The notes beneath the pieces are model-generated. The model was not told the DNA's origin, searched no databases, and worked only from the letters and a program-made list of their open reading frames with translations. A DNA stretch of 64,000 bases from CAZOHG01 sp964579725. GTDB taxonomy: Bacteria > Zhuqueibacterota > JdFR-76 > BMS3Abin05. Of the stretch, positions 19,495-28,158 are shown in pieces (within the stretch, counting starts at the first letter, position 1; every line of letters starts with the position of its first letter). The stretch covers positions 50,775 through 114,774 of the forward strand of contig CAZOHG010000003.1 of the NCBI GenBank assembly GCA_964579725.1, read 5' to 3'. The position numbers were made by a program, and so were the translations under genes.

Positions 19495-20340
19495 ATGAAA
19501 ACGAACCGTATTTTAGCAGCAGTTTTGGTTGCTCTTTTTGTGGTCGGCGTATTTGCCAATCTGACCTACGCGCAGGAAAAGGTCAAAATGAAATTAGACG
19601 ACTACAAAATCGAGTTGGCCAAATGGCAGAAGCGTGAAGCGGACGCCAAGGTACAAATTGCCACGTTACAAAAGGAAATTGAGGCGCTGAAGGGCGAAAT
19701 TCAAACCACTCAGAATGAGATCGACAAAACCTGGGAGGAAATTTACGCACTTGTTGGTACGGACAAAGCCGGGGTCGATGCTTACCGTCAATCTTTGAAG
19801 GATCTGGAAAGCCAAATTGACGGCCTGAGTGCGCTCTCTTCTGAAGAGCTTTTTCAGAAACGGAAAGAAATTGAAGCCCTTGAGCAAAAATTGGAAGAAG
19901 CCAAGAAAAACAAAATCTCCAATTTGTCCGAAATGCAAGATCTGATCGCCGCCATTGAGGGCAAGCTCATGCAGTTGAAGAGCAAAATGCCCAAGTCCAT
20001 TTACGACATGTACACCGTAGTCCGCGGCGACTATTTGTGGAAGATTTCCAAAAAACCGGACATTTACGGCGATCCTTACCAGTGGATGAAAATTTACACC
20101 TACAATCGCGATATGATTAAAAATCCGGATTTGATTTACCCGGATTGGAGCCTGAAAATTCCGCGCAAAGTGGGCCCCAACGAATATGTCGTGACCAAAG
20201 GTGATTTCCTGCGCAAAATTGCCGAGACCCAATTGGGCGATCCGACACAATGGGTGAAAATTTACGAAGCGAATAAATCTGTGGTGAAAGATAAGAATTT
20301 GATTTACCCGTACGAAATTCTTGTGCTTCCCAAAGAATAA
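19495..20340 (+). CDS. Exported coiled-coil protein with two LysM domains
   Basis: A 281-aa protein with a signal peptide (ILAAVLVALFVVGVFANLTYA), a coiled coil of about residues 28-165, and two LysM modules at about residues 177-225 (YTVVRGDYLWKISKKPDIYG) and 232-281 (YVVTKGDFLRKIAETQLGDP). LysM binds N-acetylglucosamine in peptidoglycan. With the preceding lipoprotein it may tether outer membrane to cell wall. AGGAGGTGAT at 19477-19486 is a near-perfect anti-Shine-Dalgarno match, although slightly far from the ATG; an in-frame stop rules out an earlier start. A terminator follows 20 bases later. Confidence 0.9.
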   Translation: MKTNRILAAVLVALFVVGVFANLTYAQEKVKMKLDDYKIELAKWQKREADAKVQIATLQKEIEALKGEIQTTQNEIDKTWEEIYALVGTDKAGVDAYRQSLKDLESQIDGLSALSSEELFQKRKEIEALEQKLEEAKKNKISNLSEMQDLIAAIEGKLMQLKSKMPKSIYDMYTVVRGDYLWKISKKPDIYGDPYQWMKIYTYNRDMIKNPDLIYPDWSLKIPRKVGPNEYVVTKGDFLRKIAETQLGDPTQWVKIYEANKSVVKDKNLIYPYEILVLPKE

Positions 20341-20360
20341 GAAAAAGGTTGTTTTTGACA

Positions 20361-20390
20361 AACCCGTTCTCTTTGGAGAGCGGGTTTTTT
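20361..20390 (+). terminator. Intrinsic terminator after the LysM gene
   Basis: AACCCG at 20361-20366 pairs with CGGGTT at 20381-20386; an inner CTCT/AGAG extends the stem, with a two-base bulge. Six T follow from 20385. Confidence 0.85.
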
Positions 20391-20453
20391 ATTTAGGGGG
20401 ATTTTCATTGCCGAAACGTTTCGGTTTGCCGCTCCGTGTCCTCAAAATAATTA

Positions 20454-20482
20454 TTGCAATGTACTCATTTTTATTGTATTAT
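20454..20482 (+). promoter_or_regulatory. Probable promoter of the phoH cluster
   Basis: TTGCAA at 20454-20459 and TATTAT at 20477-20482 with a 17-base spacer, between the terminator at 20361-20390 and phoH. Confidence 0.55.
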
Positions 20483-20515
20483 TGTAGTGAAGTGGGTAGT
20501 TTAAAGCGGGGTGAA

Positions 20516-21616
20516 ATGGCCGACCGGCAGCCACGCTTTCGACTAAATTGCGAAAATGACAGGGAGGGTGATTTCTTTACCCGAATGCAAAAAAGATTTT
20601 CAATTCGAAATAGCGATCAACTTCAACTTCTTGGATTTCAGGACAGCAATCTTCGCCAGATTCAACAGCATTTTGCGGCAAAAATTACGATCCGGGGCAC
20701 AGATGTCGTTGTGGACGGCGAAGAGACGGAAATTGCTCAAATTGAAAAGCTTTTCTCCGAACTGATTCTTCTCTTAAATCGAACCGGGAAAATTACCCCC
20801 AAAGATTTGCAAACGCTTTTGTCCCTGGTCAAATCGGTTGGCCCAGAAATACGGGATGAAGACATCGGGTCGGTCATTCTGAACACCAAATCCGATTTTA
20901 TTCGCCCCAAAACAAAAGGCCAATTGGCGTACTACCAATCGACCCTGAAAAATGACATTGTTTTTGCCATCGGCCCCGCCGGGACGGGCAAAACTTATCT
21001 GGCGGTGGCAATTGCCATTGCCCATCTCAAAGCCCACGAGGTCAATCGCCTGGTGCTGGCGCGTCCGGCTGTGGAGGCCGGGGAAAGTTTGGGGTTTTTG
21101 CCCGGGGATTTCCGGGAAAAGGTAGACCCCTACCTCCGTCCGCTTTACGATTCCCTTTACGACATGTTGCCTGGCGACAAACTGCGCCAGATGATGGAAC
21201 GGGGCGAAATTGAGATCGTTCCGTTGGCCTACATGCGGGGCCGAACGTTGAACAATGCCTTTGTTATTTTGGACGAGGCCCAAAACACCACACCCAAACA
21301 AATGAAAATGTTCCTGACTCGTTTGGGCGTGCATTCGAAAGCCATTATTACCGGCGACATTACCCAGGTGGATTTGCCCGTTTCTAAAAAATCGGGGTTG
21401 ATTTTGATTCAAGATATTTTAAAAGGCATTCGAGGGATCGATTTCGTTTATTTGACCGAAAAAGATGTGGTGCGTCACCGTCTGGTGAAAGAAATTATTA
21501 AAGCCTACGAGTTGTACGATCTGCGACAGCAGGGTGAAAACCTGCAAGTCGCAAAATCACCCCAAGAACCCGAGCCAGTAGCTCTGGAAGAACTGCCTGA
21601 GGGGAGAGCCGACTGA
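20516..21616 (+). CDS. phoH: PhoH family P-loop ATPase
   Basis: A cytoplasmic PhoH-family protein (366 aa from this start). The N-terminal KH-like section reads LLGFQDSNLRQIQQHFAAKI and DVVVDGEETEIAQIEKLF. The ATPase core has GPAGTGKTYLAVAIAIAH and the Walker B segment AFVILDEAQNTT. ATG 20516 is chosen because an upstream extension would run through the terminator and promoter; GGGGTG lies just before it. PhoH is commonly encoded beside YbeY and a 7TM-HD protein, as here, and is thought to act in RNA metabolism; the exact role is not established. Confidence 0.93.
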   Translation: MADRQPRFRLNCENDREGDFFTRMQKRFSIRNSDQLQLLGFQDSNLRQIQQHFAAKITIRGTDVVVDGEETEIAQIEKLFSELILLLNRTGKITPKDLQTLLSLVKSVGPEIRDEDIGSVILNTKSDFIRPKTKGQLAYYQSTLKNDIVFAIGPAGTGKTYLAVAIAIAHLKAHEVNRLVLARPAVEAGESLGFLPGDFREKVDPYLRPLYDSLYDMLPGDKLRQMMERGEIEIVPLAYMRGRTLNNAFVILDEAQNTTPKQMKMFLTRLGVHSKAIITGDITQVDLPVSKKSGLILIQDILKGIRGIDFVYLTEKDVVRHRLVKEIIKAYELYDLRQQGENLQVAKSPQEPEPVALEELPEGRAD

Positions 21617-21618
21617 AA

Positions 21619-23952
21619 ATGGGACTTCTACCATCGAAAATTTCAGGGCACTCCGGTGCAAAAGGGTCGTCCGAAAAATCTTCTGACGAGGATGGCTCGT
21701 GGGTTTCGCGTAATCGAAAAAAACTTCTGCTCTTGCTCCTGTTTGTGGCTATTGTGGCCGCCCTTTTCCCCCGCCTGGAATTCAATCAGTACCAAAATCT
21801 TAAAGTAGGCGCCATCGCCGATCGCGACGTGGTGGCCCCGTTCACCTTTTACGTGTACAAAAGTCCTGCCGAATTGGAAGCGGACCGAGAGGAAGCCAAG
21901 CGGCGGGTCCTGCCGATTTTCCGCGCTTTGCCCGACATCCCCAGCCAACAAATGGCACGCCTGGACAGTTTTTTTGAAGAGATCAAAATATTGCAAAAAT
22001 CCGGAGTTTCCGATACCATTCGGCGAATCGAAATTTTGGGCTATTGTCACCGCAAGCATATTACGCTCACCGATCAGGAGGCCGATTTCTTTGTCAAAAT
22101 GGACACGCTTGGCGTCGCCGAGATTCGGGATTTCGATAGTGAAATCCGACAAATTCTGCAGGATTTGTACGCTATCGGAATTATTAATCAACCCAAAGAA
22201 AAAATTCGCAGGATTAACCCCCGGATTCAGATTTTGGACATGGATCAGCGGGTTGAAAAGGATTTGAATTTTATCTACGATCTGGCCGGGGCAAAGCAAC
22301 GTATTTTGGATCGATTGCGAGCGCGTTTTCCCGACTCGCCTGCAAAGGTACACGCCGGGTACGCCCTGGCAGTGTCTTTCTTGAAGCCGAATATTCTCTT
22401 TGACCAACGGGAAACCAACCGTCTGATGACGGAAGCACAGGCCGGGGTACCGTTGGTGAAAGGGCGTGTGCTGGAAGGGGAAAAGATTGTCTTAAAACAC
22501 CAGCGCATTACCCCGGAACAAATGGACAAATTGAGGTCGCTTTACCAGGCCGAAACCAGCCGGGCATCGCAGCACATTGTGTGGCGGCTGATTGCCTTTT
22601 ATGTGGGAACGGTGGCCCTTATTCTAATGGCGCTTTTCCCGCTGTTGCTTTTTATCGTCACCTATCGCCCGAAAATTTGGAACAACGATTCCCACCTCAT
22701 CATGATCTTCGGCTCCATGTTGGTAATTGTTTTTCTTGCGTTTATTGTGGAACGTTACGGCCTGATGCGGTACGCCATTCCTGTAGCGGCGGTGCCAATG
22801 ATGATTACATATTATTTTGACAACCGGGTCAGTTTGCTGTCGGGATTTTCGCTGGCCATTTTGGTCGGAGCCATGTTTGGCAACGATTTTAATCTGGCCG
22901 TGATTTCCATTTTTATCGTTGCCATTGGCGTGTGGGCAGTGGGCATTCTTCGAAATCGCCGCCGTCTGACCAATTCCGTGTTCTTTTTGGCCGTCGCGTA
23001 TCTTTTTTCCATTTTGCTCATGGGTCTTTTCCAGGCTATGCCAATTGACCACATTTTTCATGAATTGTTAGGCGGATTGGCCAACAGTATTCTCACCCCT
23101 GTGCTGACCTTTGGTTTTTTGGTTTTCTTCGATATGATTTTTGATGTATGTTCCGAGTACAAACTGCTGGAAATGAGCGATCTTAATCACCCGCTGCTGA
23201 AAATGTTGGCTGTACGAGCACCGGGAACCTACCACCACAGCATCTTAGTGAGCAATTTGGCCGAAGCCGCGGCGGAGGCCATCCGGGCGAACAGCCTTTT
23301 GGCTAAAGTGGGGGCTTACTACCATGACATCGGCAAAATGTACATGCCAGAATATTTTATTGAAAATCAACGGGACGGAAAAAATCCGCACGAAAGCCTG
23401 GCCCCGCGAATCAGCAGCCTGATTTTGCAAAATCACGTTAAAAAGGGCCTGGAATTTGCGGATCAATACAAATTGCCGTCGGCGATTAAGGATTTTATTC
23501 TTCAACACCACGGCACTTCATTGATGAAATTCTTTTACGAAAAGGCGCTCAAACAAAGCAAGGGAGTGCCGGTGAATGAAGCCGATTTCCGTTACCAGGG
23601 CGTGAAGCCCCGGACGCGGGAAACCGGTATTCTAATGTTGGCGGACAACGTGGAGGCGCTTACGCGCTCCATTAGTGACGTCAATATGGGGAAAATTCGG
23701 AACGCCATTCGCTCCGTCATTGAAGAACGTTTTGAAGAAGGGCAATTGGATGATTGTCCCCTCACGGTGCGGGAGTTGCGCACCATTGGCGAGGCATTCG
23801 AGCAGATTTTAATTGGGGTGCACCACGAACGCATTCCGTACCCGGATCAGGAGAAAATGGTTTTGGGCAAGAAGGAGGAAAAATCGGGCACAGTGCGGAA
23901 AACAACGCCAACGAAGACGGTTGAAAGTGAAAGTAAAAGTCTTCAAAAATAG
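21619..23952 (+). CDS. 7TM-HD family cyclic-di-AMP phosphodiesterase (PgpH-like)
   Basis: A 777-aa membrane protein with one N-terminal helix (about residues 35-50), an extracytoplasmic domain to about residue 310, a seven-helix membrane block (about 320-500) and a C-terminal HD domain. The metal motif reads HHSILVSNLAEAA, then AYYHDIGKMYMPEYF and FILQHHGTSLMKFFY. Family members of this architecture (PgpH) hydrolyse cyclic di-AMP; that activity is inferred from family. It starts two bases after phoH and its end overlaps ybeY by 32 bases, so the three are one operon. Confidence 0.92.
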   Translation: MGLLPSKISGHSGAKGSSEKSSDEDGSWVSRNRKKLLLLLLFVAIVAALFPRLEFNQYQNLKVGAIADRDVVAPFTFYVYKSPAELEADREEAKRRVLPIFRALPDIPSQQMARLDSFFEEIKILQKSGVSDTIRRIEILGYCHRKHITLTDQEADFFVKMDTLGVAEIRDFDSEIRQILQDLYAIGIINQPKEKIRRINPRIQILDMDQRVEKDLNFIYDLAGAKQRILDRLRARFPDSPAKVHAGYALAVSFLKPNILFDQRETNRLMTEAQAGVPLVKGRVLEGEKIVLKHQRITPEQMDKLRSLYQAETSRASQHIVWRLIAFYVGTVALILMALFPLLLFIVTYRPKIWNNDSHLIMIFGSMLVIVFLAFIVERYGLMRYAIPVAAVPMMITYYFDNRVSLLSGFSLAILVGAMFGNDFNLAVISIFIVAIGVWAVGILRNRRRLTNSVFFLAVAYLFSILLMGLFQAMPIDHIFHELLGGLANSILTPVLTFGFLVFFDMIFDVCSEYKLLEMSDLNHPLLKMLAVRAPGTYHHSILVSNLAEAAAEAIRANSLLAKVGAYYHDIGKMYMPEYFIENQRDGKNPHESLAPRISSLILQNHVKKGLEFADQYKLPSAIKDFILQHHGTSLMKFFYEKALKQSKGVPVNEADFRYQGVKPRTRETGILMLADNVEALTRSISDVNMGKIRNAIRSVIEERFEEGQLDDCPLTVRELRTIGEAFEQILIGVHHERIPYPDQEKMVLGKKEEKSGTVRKTTPTKTVESESKSLQK

Positions 23953-24364
23953 GCAGCGCCTGCCGCTCAAACGACAGGAAATCGTGAAACTGGTGGAGCG
24001 AGTTGTCCGGGAAGAAGCGCCCGAACGCGGCGGGGAAGTATCCGTGATTTTTCTGCAGGACAAAGACATGGTGTCGCTTAATCGACAGTTTTTAAATCAC
24101 GATTACCCTACGGACGTTTTGGCCTTCAATTTGGAAGAAAATCCCGGGGAGGCTTTGGAAGGGGAAATCTACGTGGGGTTTGAGCAGGCGAAACGCCAGG
24201 CCGGAGAATGGGACGTTCCGTTCCGGCAGGAGCTTCAGCGATTGATCGTTCACGGCATGCTTCATCTGTTGGGGTGGGAAGATGACACCCCGGCCAAAAA
24301 GAAAAAAATGGCGAAGAGGGAGGACGATTTCCTCTTCGAAATTTCGAACAAACACGGAGGGTAA
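23921..24364 (+). CDS. ybeY: Endoribonuclease YbeY with Asp as third metal ligand
   Basis: Metal-dependent RNase for rRNA maturation and ribosome quality control. The metal site reads HGMLHLLGWEDD: His111 and His115 are present, and Asp121 stands where E. coli-type proteins have the third His (GYDH). Bacteroidota YbeY also has Asp at this place, so this is probably a lineage trait and not a loss. The start is a TTG at 23921, or the GTG at 23927; both give the usual 145-147 aa, while an earlier start would add a basic nonsense tail read from the overlapping gene. The overlap with the 7TM-HD gene suggests coupled translation. Confidence 0.92.
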   Translation: MKVKVKVFKNRQRLPLKRQEIVKLVERVVREEAPERGGEVSVIFLQDKDMVSLNRQFLNHDYPTDVLAFNLEENPGEALEGEIYVGFEQAKRQAGEWDVPFRQELQRLIVHGMLHLLGWEDDTPAKKKKMAKREDDFLFEISNKHGG

Positions 24365-24372
24365 CTTTCTTC

Positions 24373-25662
24373 TTGGACACGTCTTATCTCATTTTAGGCG
24401 GGCTTTTTGTTCTTCTAATTGCTTTTTCGGCCTTTTTCTCAGGAACCGAAACGGCCTTTTTTTCCATTAGTAAAATCGATCTGGCGACCCTGCGGGAAGA
24501 ACGCAGTGCAAAAAGTCGGAGGATCGTGAGCCTTTTAGACGATCAAAAAAAACTGCTCATTGCCATTTTGACGGGCAATACGGTGGTGAACATCGGCTCA
24601 GCCATTGTGGCCACCCTCCTAACGGTGAAAATTGCGGCTCATCTCCATTTTAGTGAGGCGTGGAGCCTTTTTATCGAAGTGGTTGTGGTCACATTCATTA
24701 TTCTGATTTTCGGAGAAATTACCCCGAAGGTGCTGGCCGTCAAAAATCCTGTGCGGTTTGCCAGGCAGGTGGTTCCGTTGGTTAATCTTGTTTACCTTGG
24801 TCTCTACCCAATTTCAGCAGCTCTGGAGCAATTTGCCAATTCTTTTGCCCGCCTGTTCAAGCTGAATCAACAGGAAAACTTCCTTTCGGAGGACGAGTTG
24901 AAGGCTCTCATTGAATTGGGAGAGGAAAAAGGTACCATTCAGGAAGAAGAAAAGGAGATGATCGACTCCATTTTTGAGTTCGGAGAAACCACCGTTCGAG
25001 AGATCATGGTACCGCGAATCGATATGGTGTGCGTGGATGTTTCCACACCTCTTGAGGAATTGGTACAGCGGATTGAGGAAGCCGGGCATTCGCGAATCCC
25101 GATTTACGAAGAGAGAATTGACAATATTGTGGGAATTGTGCACGCAAAAGATCTGATCCCGTATCTGGCAGATTCCCGCAGGCCCAAAAGTTTGAAAGAA
25201 TTAGCGCGTCCCGCTTATTTTGTCCCGGAAAGCAAAAAGATTGACGAATTACTAAGGGAATTTCAGCAGGAAAAAACCCACATGGCGATTGTGGTGGATG
25301 AATACGGGGGTACGGCCGGGTTGGTGACGTTAGAGGATGTGATTGAAGAAATTGTGGGGGAAATTCAAGATGAATACGACCGCGAACAGCCGCTGGTTAA
25401 AAAGGTAGCGGAAAATGTTTGGCTGGTGGACGCCCGAATTGACATTGCGGATTTTAATGAAAAATTCCCCGAACCCCTGCCCGAAGATGAAGAGTACGAA
25501 TCTCTGGGCGGATTTCTTTTCAGCGTAACGGGGAGCGTTCCTGAAGAAAAAGAAACCATTCGATACGGGAATTACAGCTTCCGGATTGAAAAGCTTCACG
25601 GGCAGCGTATTGTTCATGTGAAGGTTGTGTACCACTTACCCGAAAAGGAAAAAACGGAATAA
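24373..25662 (+). CDS. CorC/GldE-like DUF21-CBS membrane protein
   Basis: A 429-aa protein with an N-terminal DUF21 (CNNM) membrane domain (about residues 1-185, FFSGTETAFFSISKIDLATL), a CBS pair (about 205-330, VREIMVPRIDMVCVDVSTPL) and a C-terminal CorC_HlyC domain (about 345-425, ARIDIADFNEKFPEPLPEDE). The family includes magnesium transport regulators and GldE of Bacteroidota gliding. Nothing here decides between these. Start is a TTG with GGAGG twelve bases upstream inside ybeY. It ends the phoH operon. Confidence 0.92.
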   Translation: MDTSYLILGGLFVLLIAFSAFFSGTETAFFSISKIDLATLREERSAKSRRIVSLLDDQKKLLIAILTGNTVVNIGSAIVATLLTVKIAAHLHFSEAWSLFIEVVVVTFIILIFGEITPKVLAVKNPVRFARQVVPLVNLVYLGLYPISAALEQFANSFARLFKLNQQENFLSEDELKALIELGEEKGTIQEEEKEMIDSIFEFGETTVREIMVPRIDMVCVDVSTPLEELVQRIEEAGHSRIPIYEERIDNIVGIVHAKDLIPYLADSRRPKSLKELARPAYFVPESKKIDELLREFQQEKTHMAIVVDEYGGTAGLVTLEDVIEEIVGEIQDEYDREQPLVKKVAENVWLVDARIDIADFNEKFPEPLPEDEEYESLGGFLFSVTGSVPEEKETIRYGNYSFRIEKLHGQRIVHVKVVYHLPEKEKTE

Positions 25663-25899
25663 TCCCGATGACTGCCGTATTTTTAAAATAGGGGATTTTG
25701 GAAAAGAGGAAAACTGTTCAAATAGAATCTCCTGAAAAAATCACAATCCATTAAAAAAATACGAACATTGGGCGTTACTATTTTCGTCCAAAAGGGCGAT
25801 ATCGTAAAAATTTACACACAAAATACCTCGCCGAGAGTTTTGTAAGCAAGGCAATCCACCTAAAAATTACACACCACAGCAATAAAAAACGGAGGCACC

Positions 25900-28086
25900 A
25901 TGAAAAAATCAATTCTTCTTTTGTGGCTTGTTTTTGGCATCTTCGGATCTGCGTGGGCCGGTGATTTCTTGGCAACAGGGTTAACAAACCCCGGCGAAAA
26001 GTGGCGTACATTTGCAACAACCGGAATGAGTGTCACGATCAATAGTTACGGGGAATTTACTGAGATCGAAATTCAAAGCCGGAATCGCATGGTTCGGAAT
26101 CAGTGGGGTTCTGCCCCCAGTAGCCAGCCCTTTGAAGTAAGAATCCCATTTGCATTGCCTCAGACAGCCGTTTTAACCTCTGCCGGCATTTTTGACGGGA
26201 ATCAATGGAGAGATGCCAGATCCGTAGGTGTGCTGAAAGCGGAAGATATTTATCGTCGAACACCAAAATCCGACATGCGGCTTTTGCTCCGTAAAGTGAT
26301 CCGGCACTATTGGGACGGGGGACAGTATGCACGATATGAATTGCTTATTTCCCCCGTATTCAGATACACAGACTTTGTTTTTCGTGTCAAATATGTGATG
26401 CCTGTCACTCCGGGTCTCTGGGAAATGCGAATGCAATTTGGATTGGATAGTTTTTTGGAGGACTGTCCGACCAGCCACTGTACCCATCCGGTTTCTTTCT
26501 ATTTTCTAGACCACGATTTTCCCGAGAATCAGCCGAAATTCTTTTTGGGAGTTCACTACCCGGGCCAGTACAAGTTTGCCAAGAAGGGAGGCATGTGGAC
26601 AGTTTCGGTTCCGCGAGGAGAAATTCGTCAATACAGTAACATTGGAGTCCGTTGGTTCAGATATCTATCGAAAGGGCCGGAATTGCGCCTTTTTGAAAAT
26701 GCAGACGGAAAATATTACACCTTAATGCTGGCACCACCTCTTCAAACCAATGAACAAAAAGCACGGCATGTCCTGATCGTTTACGATTTGGGGGATCATG
26801 TTAGCGTTGGATTTTCCCGCTCTCAATTGATTGCCGCATTTAAGGTAATGGCGTCTTCTGGACTTTTTGATCAGGACTCCGTTAATGTTTTGTTGACGGA
26901 TTTCATCCCCAAAACATTGCGGGAGCATTTTGTCCAGGCGACCGATCAGATGGTCAATCAGCTTTTCAAGGAGATACAGCAAGCGCCCGAGCCCCATCTT
27001 TCGACACTTCCTCAACTGTTAAGAGCAGCCAAGGATTATTTCAATCGCGAAAATGTGCCGGGAGAAATATGGCTCATCACCAATGCCACAAAGCACTCAA
27101 AGCCAGTGAGTGTTGCGAATGAAATCATCGATTTGAGTCTGAGACAACTCAAATTGCCGGTTCAGTTCAAGATATTTGATTGCAGTGATTGGAGCTGGAC
27201 CCACAGTATTTGGATCAATGGGCACGCTTACTATGGAAATGATTATCTGTACGAGAACCTGGCGCGCTTGAGCAAAGGTGCCGTTGTCAAGTTACGTAAT
27301 TTGGCAGTCTGGCAGTTGCTCGATGCTTTGGGGAATGTCTTTTTTCCTGCGGTGGATGCGGTGGAAGTGGATGCGCTGCCCCGGGGTGGTTTTCATGAAA
27401 GCCGGTTTTTATTCAACAATGGGCGCAGTCACTTTCCAATTGCATGGCCTTACATGGAATTGGGGCGCTACGAAGGAAATCTTCCCTTTTCCGTTGATTA
27501 TTTCGGAAAAGTAGATGGACATCTTTACAAGCACACCGTGGCAATAACCGATACCTTCAATACGCCGCGTCCAGACCTATTGGCAATCATGTGGCATGCT
27601 TACCACGTTGAAAACCTGTTAAAGGAACCTCAGAGCAATGTTACCATCTCCGAAATTGGTCGAATCGCAACAAAATACCATTTCCTGAGCCCGTACAACG
27701 GATTTGTCATTCCGGGGCCCTCGGGTTTGGTGGCTTTTAAGCGCCTTGTGGAATCGGACACTCTTCAGCCGGAAGAGCCCGAAACGACTTCCCTGCCGGG
27801 ACGTTTCTCTCTTGCCGCTTTTCCCAATCCGTTCAATTTGAACACAACCGTTCATCTGAGCTTCTCGGCTCTACAAAAGGCAACGGTGGCGCGCGTGAAA
27901 ATCTATGACTTGCTGGGGAAACAGGTACGCAGCTATCGGTTTGATCTGCCTCAAGCTGCTTCAACCGTGCAATTTCGCTGGGACGGTCGATCCAATGATG
28001 GGGAGATTTTGCCGTCGGGCGTTTATTTGATTGTAGGCGTAATCGGCCATTTGCGGAAACGAATCAAGCTGACGCTGTTAAAATAG
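25900..28086 (+). CDS. Secreted VIT/vWA-like protein with T9SS-type C-terminal tail, degenerate MIDAS
   Basis: A 728-aa exported protein: signal peptide (LLLWLVFGIFGSAWA), a VIT-like beta domain (about residues 45-190), a vWA-like domain (about 285-480) and a C-terminal domain of about 90 aa with FSLAAFPNPFNLNTT and IYDLLGKQVRSY, the pattern of FlgD-like or type IX secretion sorting tails. The metal-binding DxSxS of vWA is replaced by DLGDH at residues 296-300, so metal-dependent adhesion is doubtful. Codons and composition resemble neighbours. A paralogue follows 72 bases later. Function unknown; a surface or secreted protein is inferred. GGAGG precedes the start. Confidence 0.85.
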   Translation: MKKSILLLWLVFGIFGSAWAGDFLATGLTNPGEKWRTFATTGMSVTINSYGEFTEIEIQSRNRMVRNQWGSAPSSQPFEVRIPFALPQTAVLTSAGIFDGNQWRDARSVGVLKAEDIYRRTPKSDMRLLLRKVIRHYWDGGQYARYELLISPVFRYTDFVFRVKYVMPVTPGLWEMRMQFGLDSFLEDCPTSHCTHPVSFYFLDHDFPENQPKFFLGVHYPGQYKFAKKGGMWTVSVPRGEIRQYSNIGVRWFRYLSKGPELRLFENADGKYYTLMLAPPLQTNEQKARHVLIVYDLGDHVSVGFSRSQLIAAFKVMASSGLFDQDSVNVLLTDFIPKTLREHFVQATDQMVNQLFKEIQQAPEPHLSTLPQLLRAAKDYFNRENVPGEIWLITNATKHSKPVSVANEIIDLSLRQLKLPVQFKIFDCSDWSWTHSIWINGHAYYGNDYLYENLARLSKGAVVKLRNLAVWQLLDALGNVFFPAVDAVEVDALPRGGFHESRFLFNNGRSHFPIAWPYMELGRYEGNLPFSVDYFGKVDGHLYKHTVAITDTFNTPRPDLLAIMWHAYHVENLLKEPQSNVTISEIGRIATKYHFLSPYNGFVIPGPSGLVAFKRLVESDTLQPEEPETTSLPGRFSLAAFPNPFNLNTTVHLSFSALQKATVARVKIYDLLGKQVRSYRFDLPQAASTVQFRWDGRSNDGEILPSGVYLIVGVIGHLRKRIKLTLLK

Positions 28087-28158
28087 CCCGGTTTTTCCGG
28101 TTGACCGTAAGATGAAATTCATGCGATCGCTTTTTGATTTTAAATTGAGGATACTGCC

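Noticed and set aside
20321..20515. Upstream extension of phoH
   Set aside because: It would run through a terminator and promoter and adds text unlike PhoH.
23813..23920. Upstream extension of ybeY
   Set aside because: It lies in the 7TM-HD gene in another frame and reads as a basic low-complexity tail.
24373..25662. Calling this gene gldE with a gliding role
   Set aside because: DUF21-CBS-CorC proteins are widespread and no other gld gene was found, so only a family name is justified.
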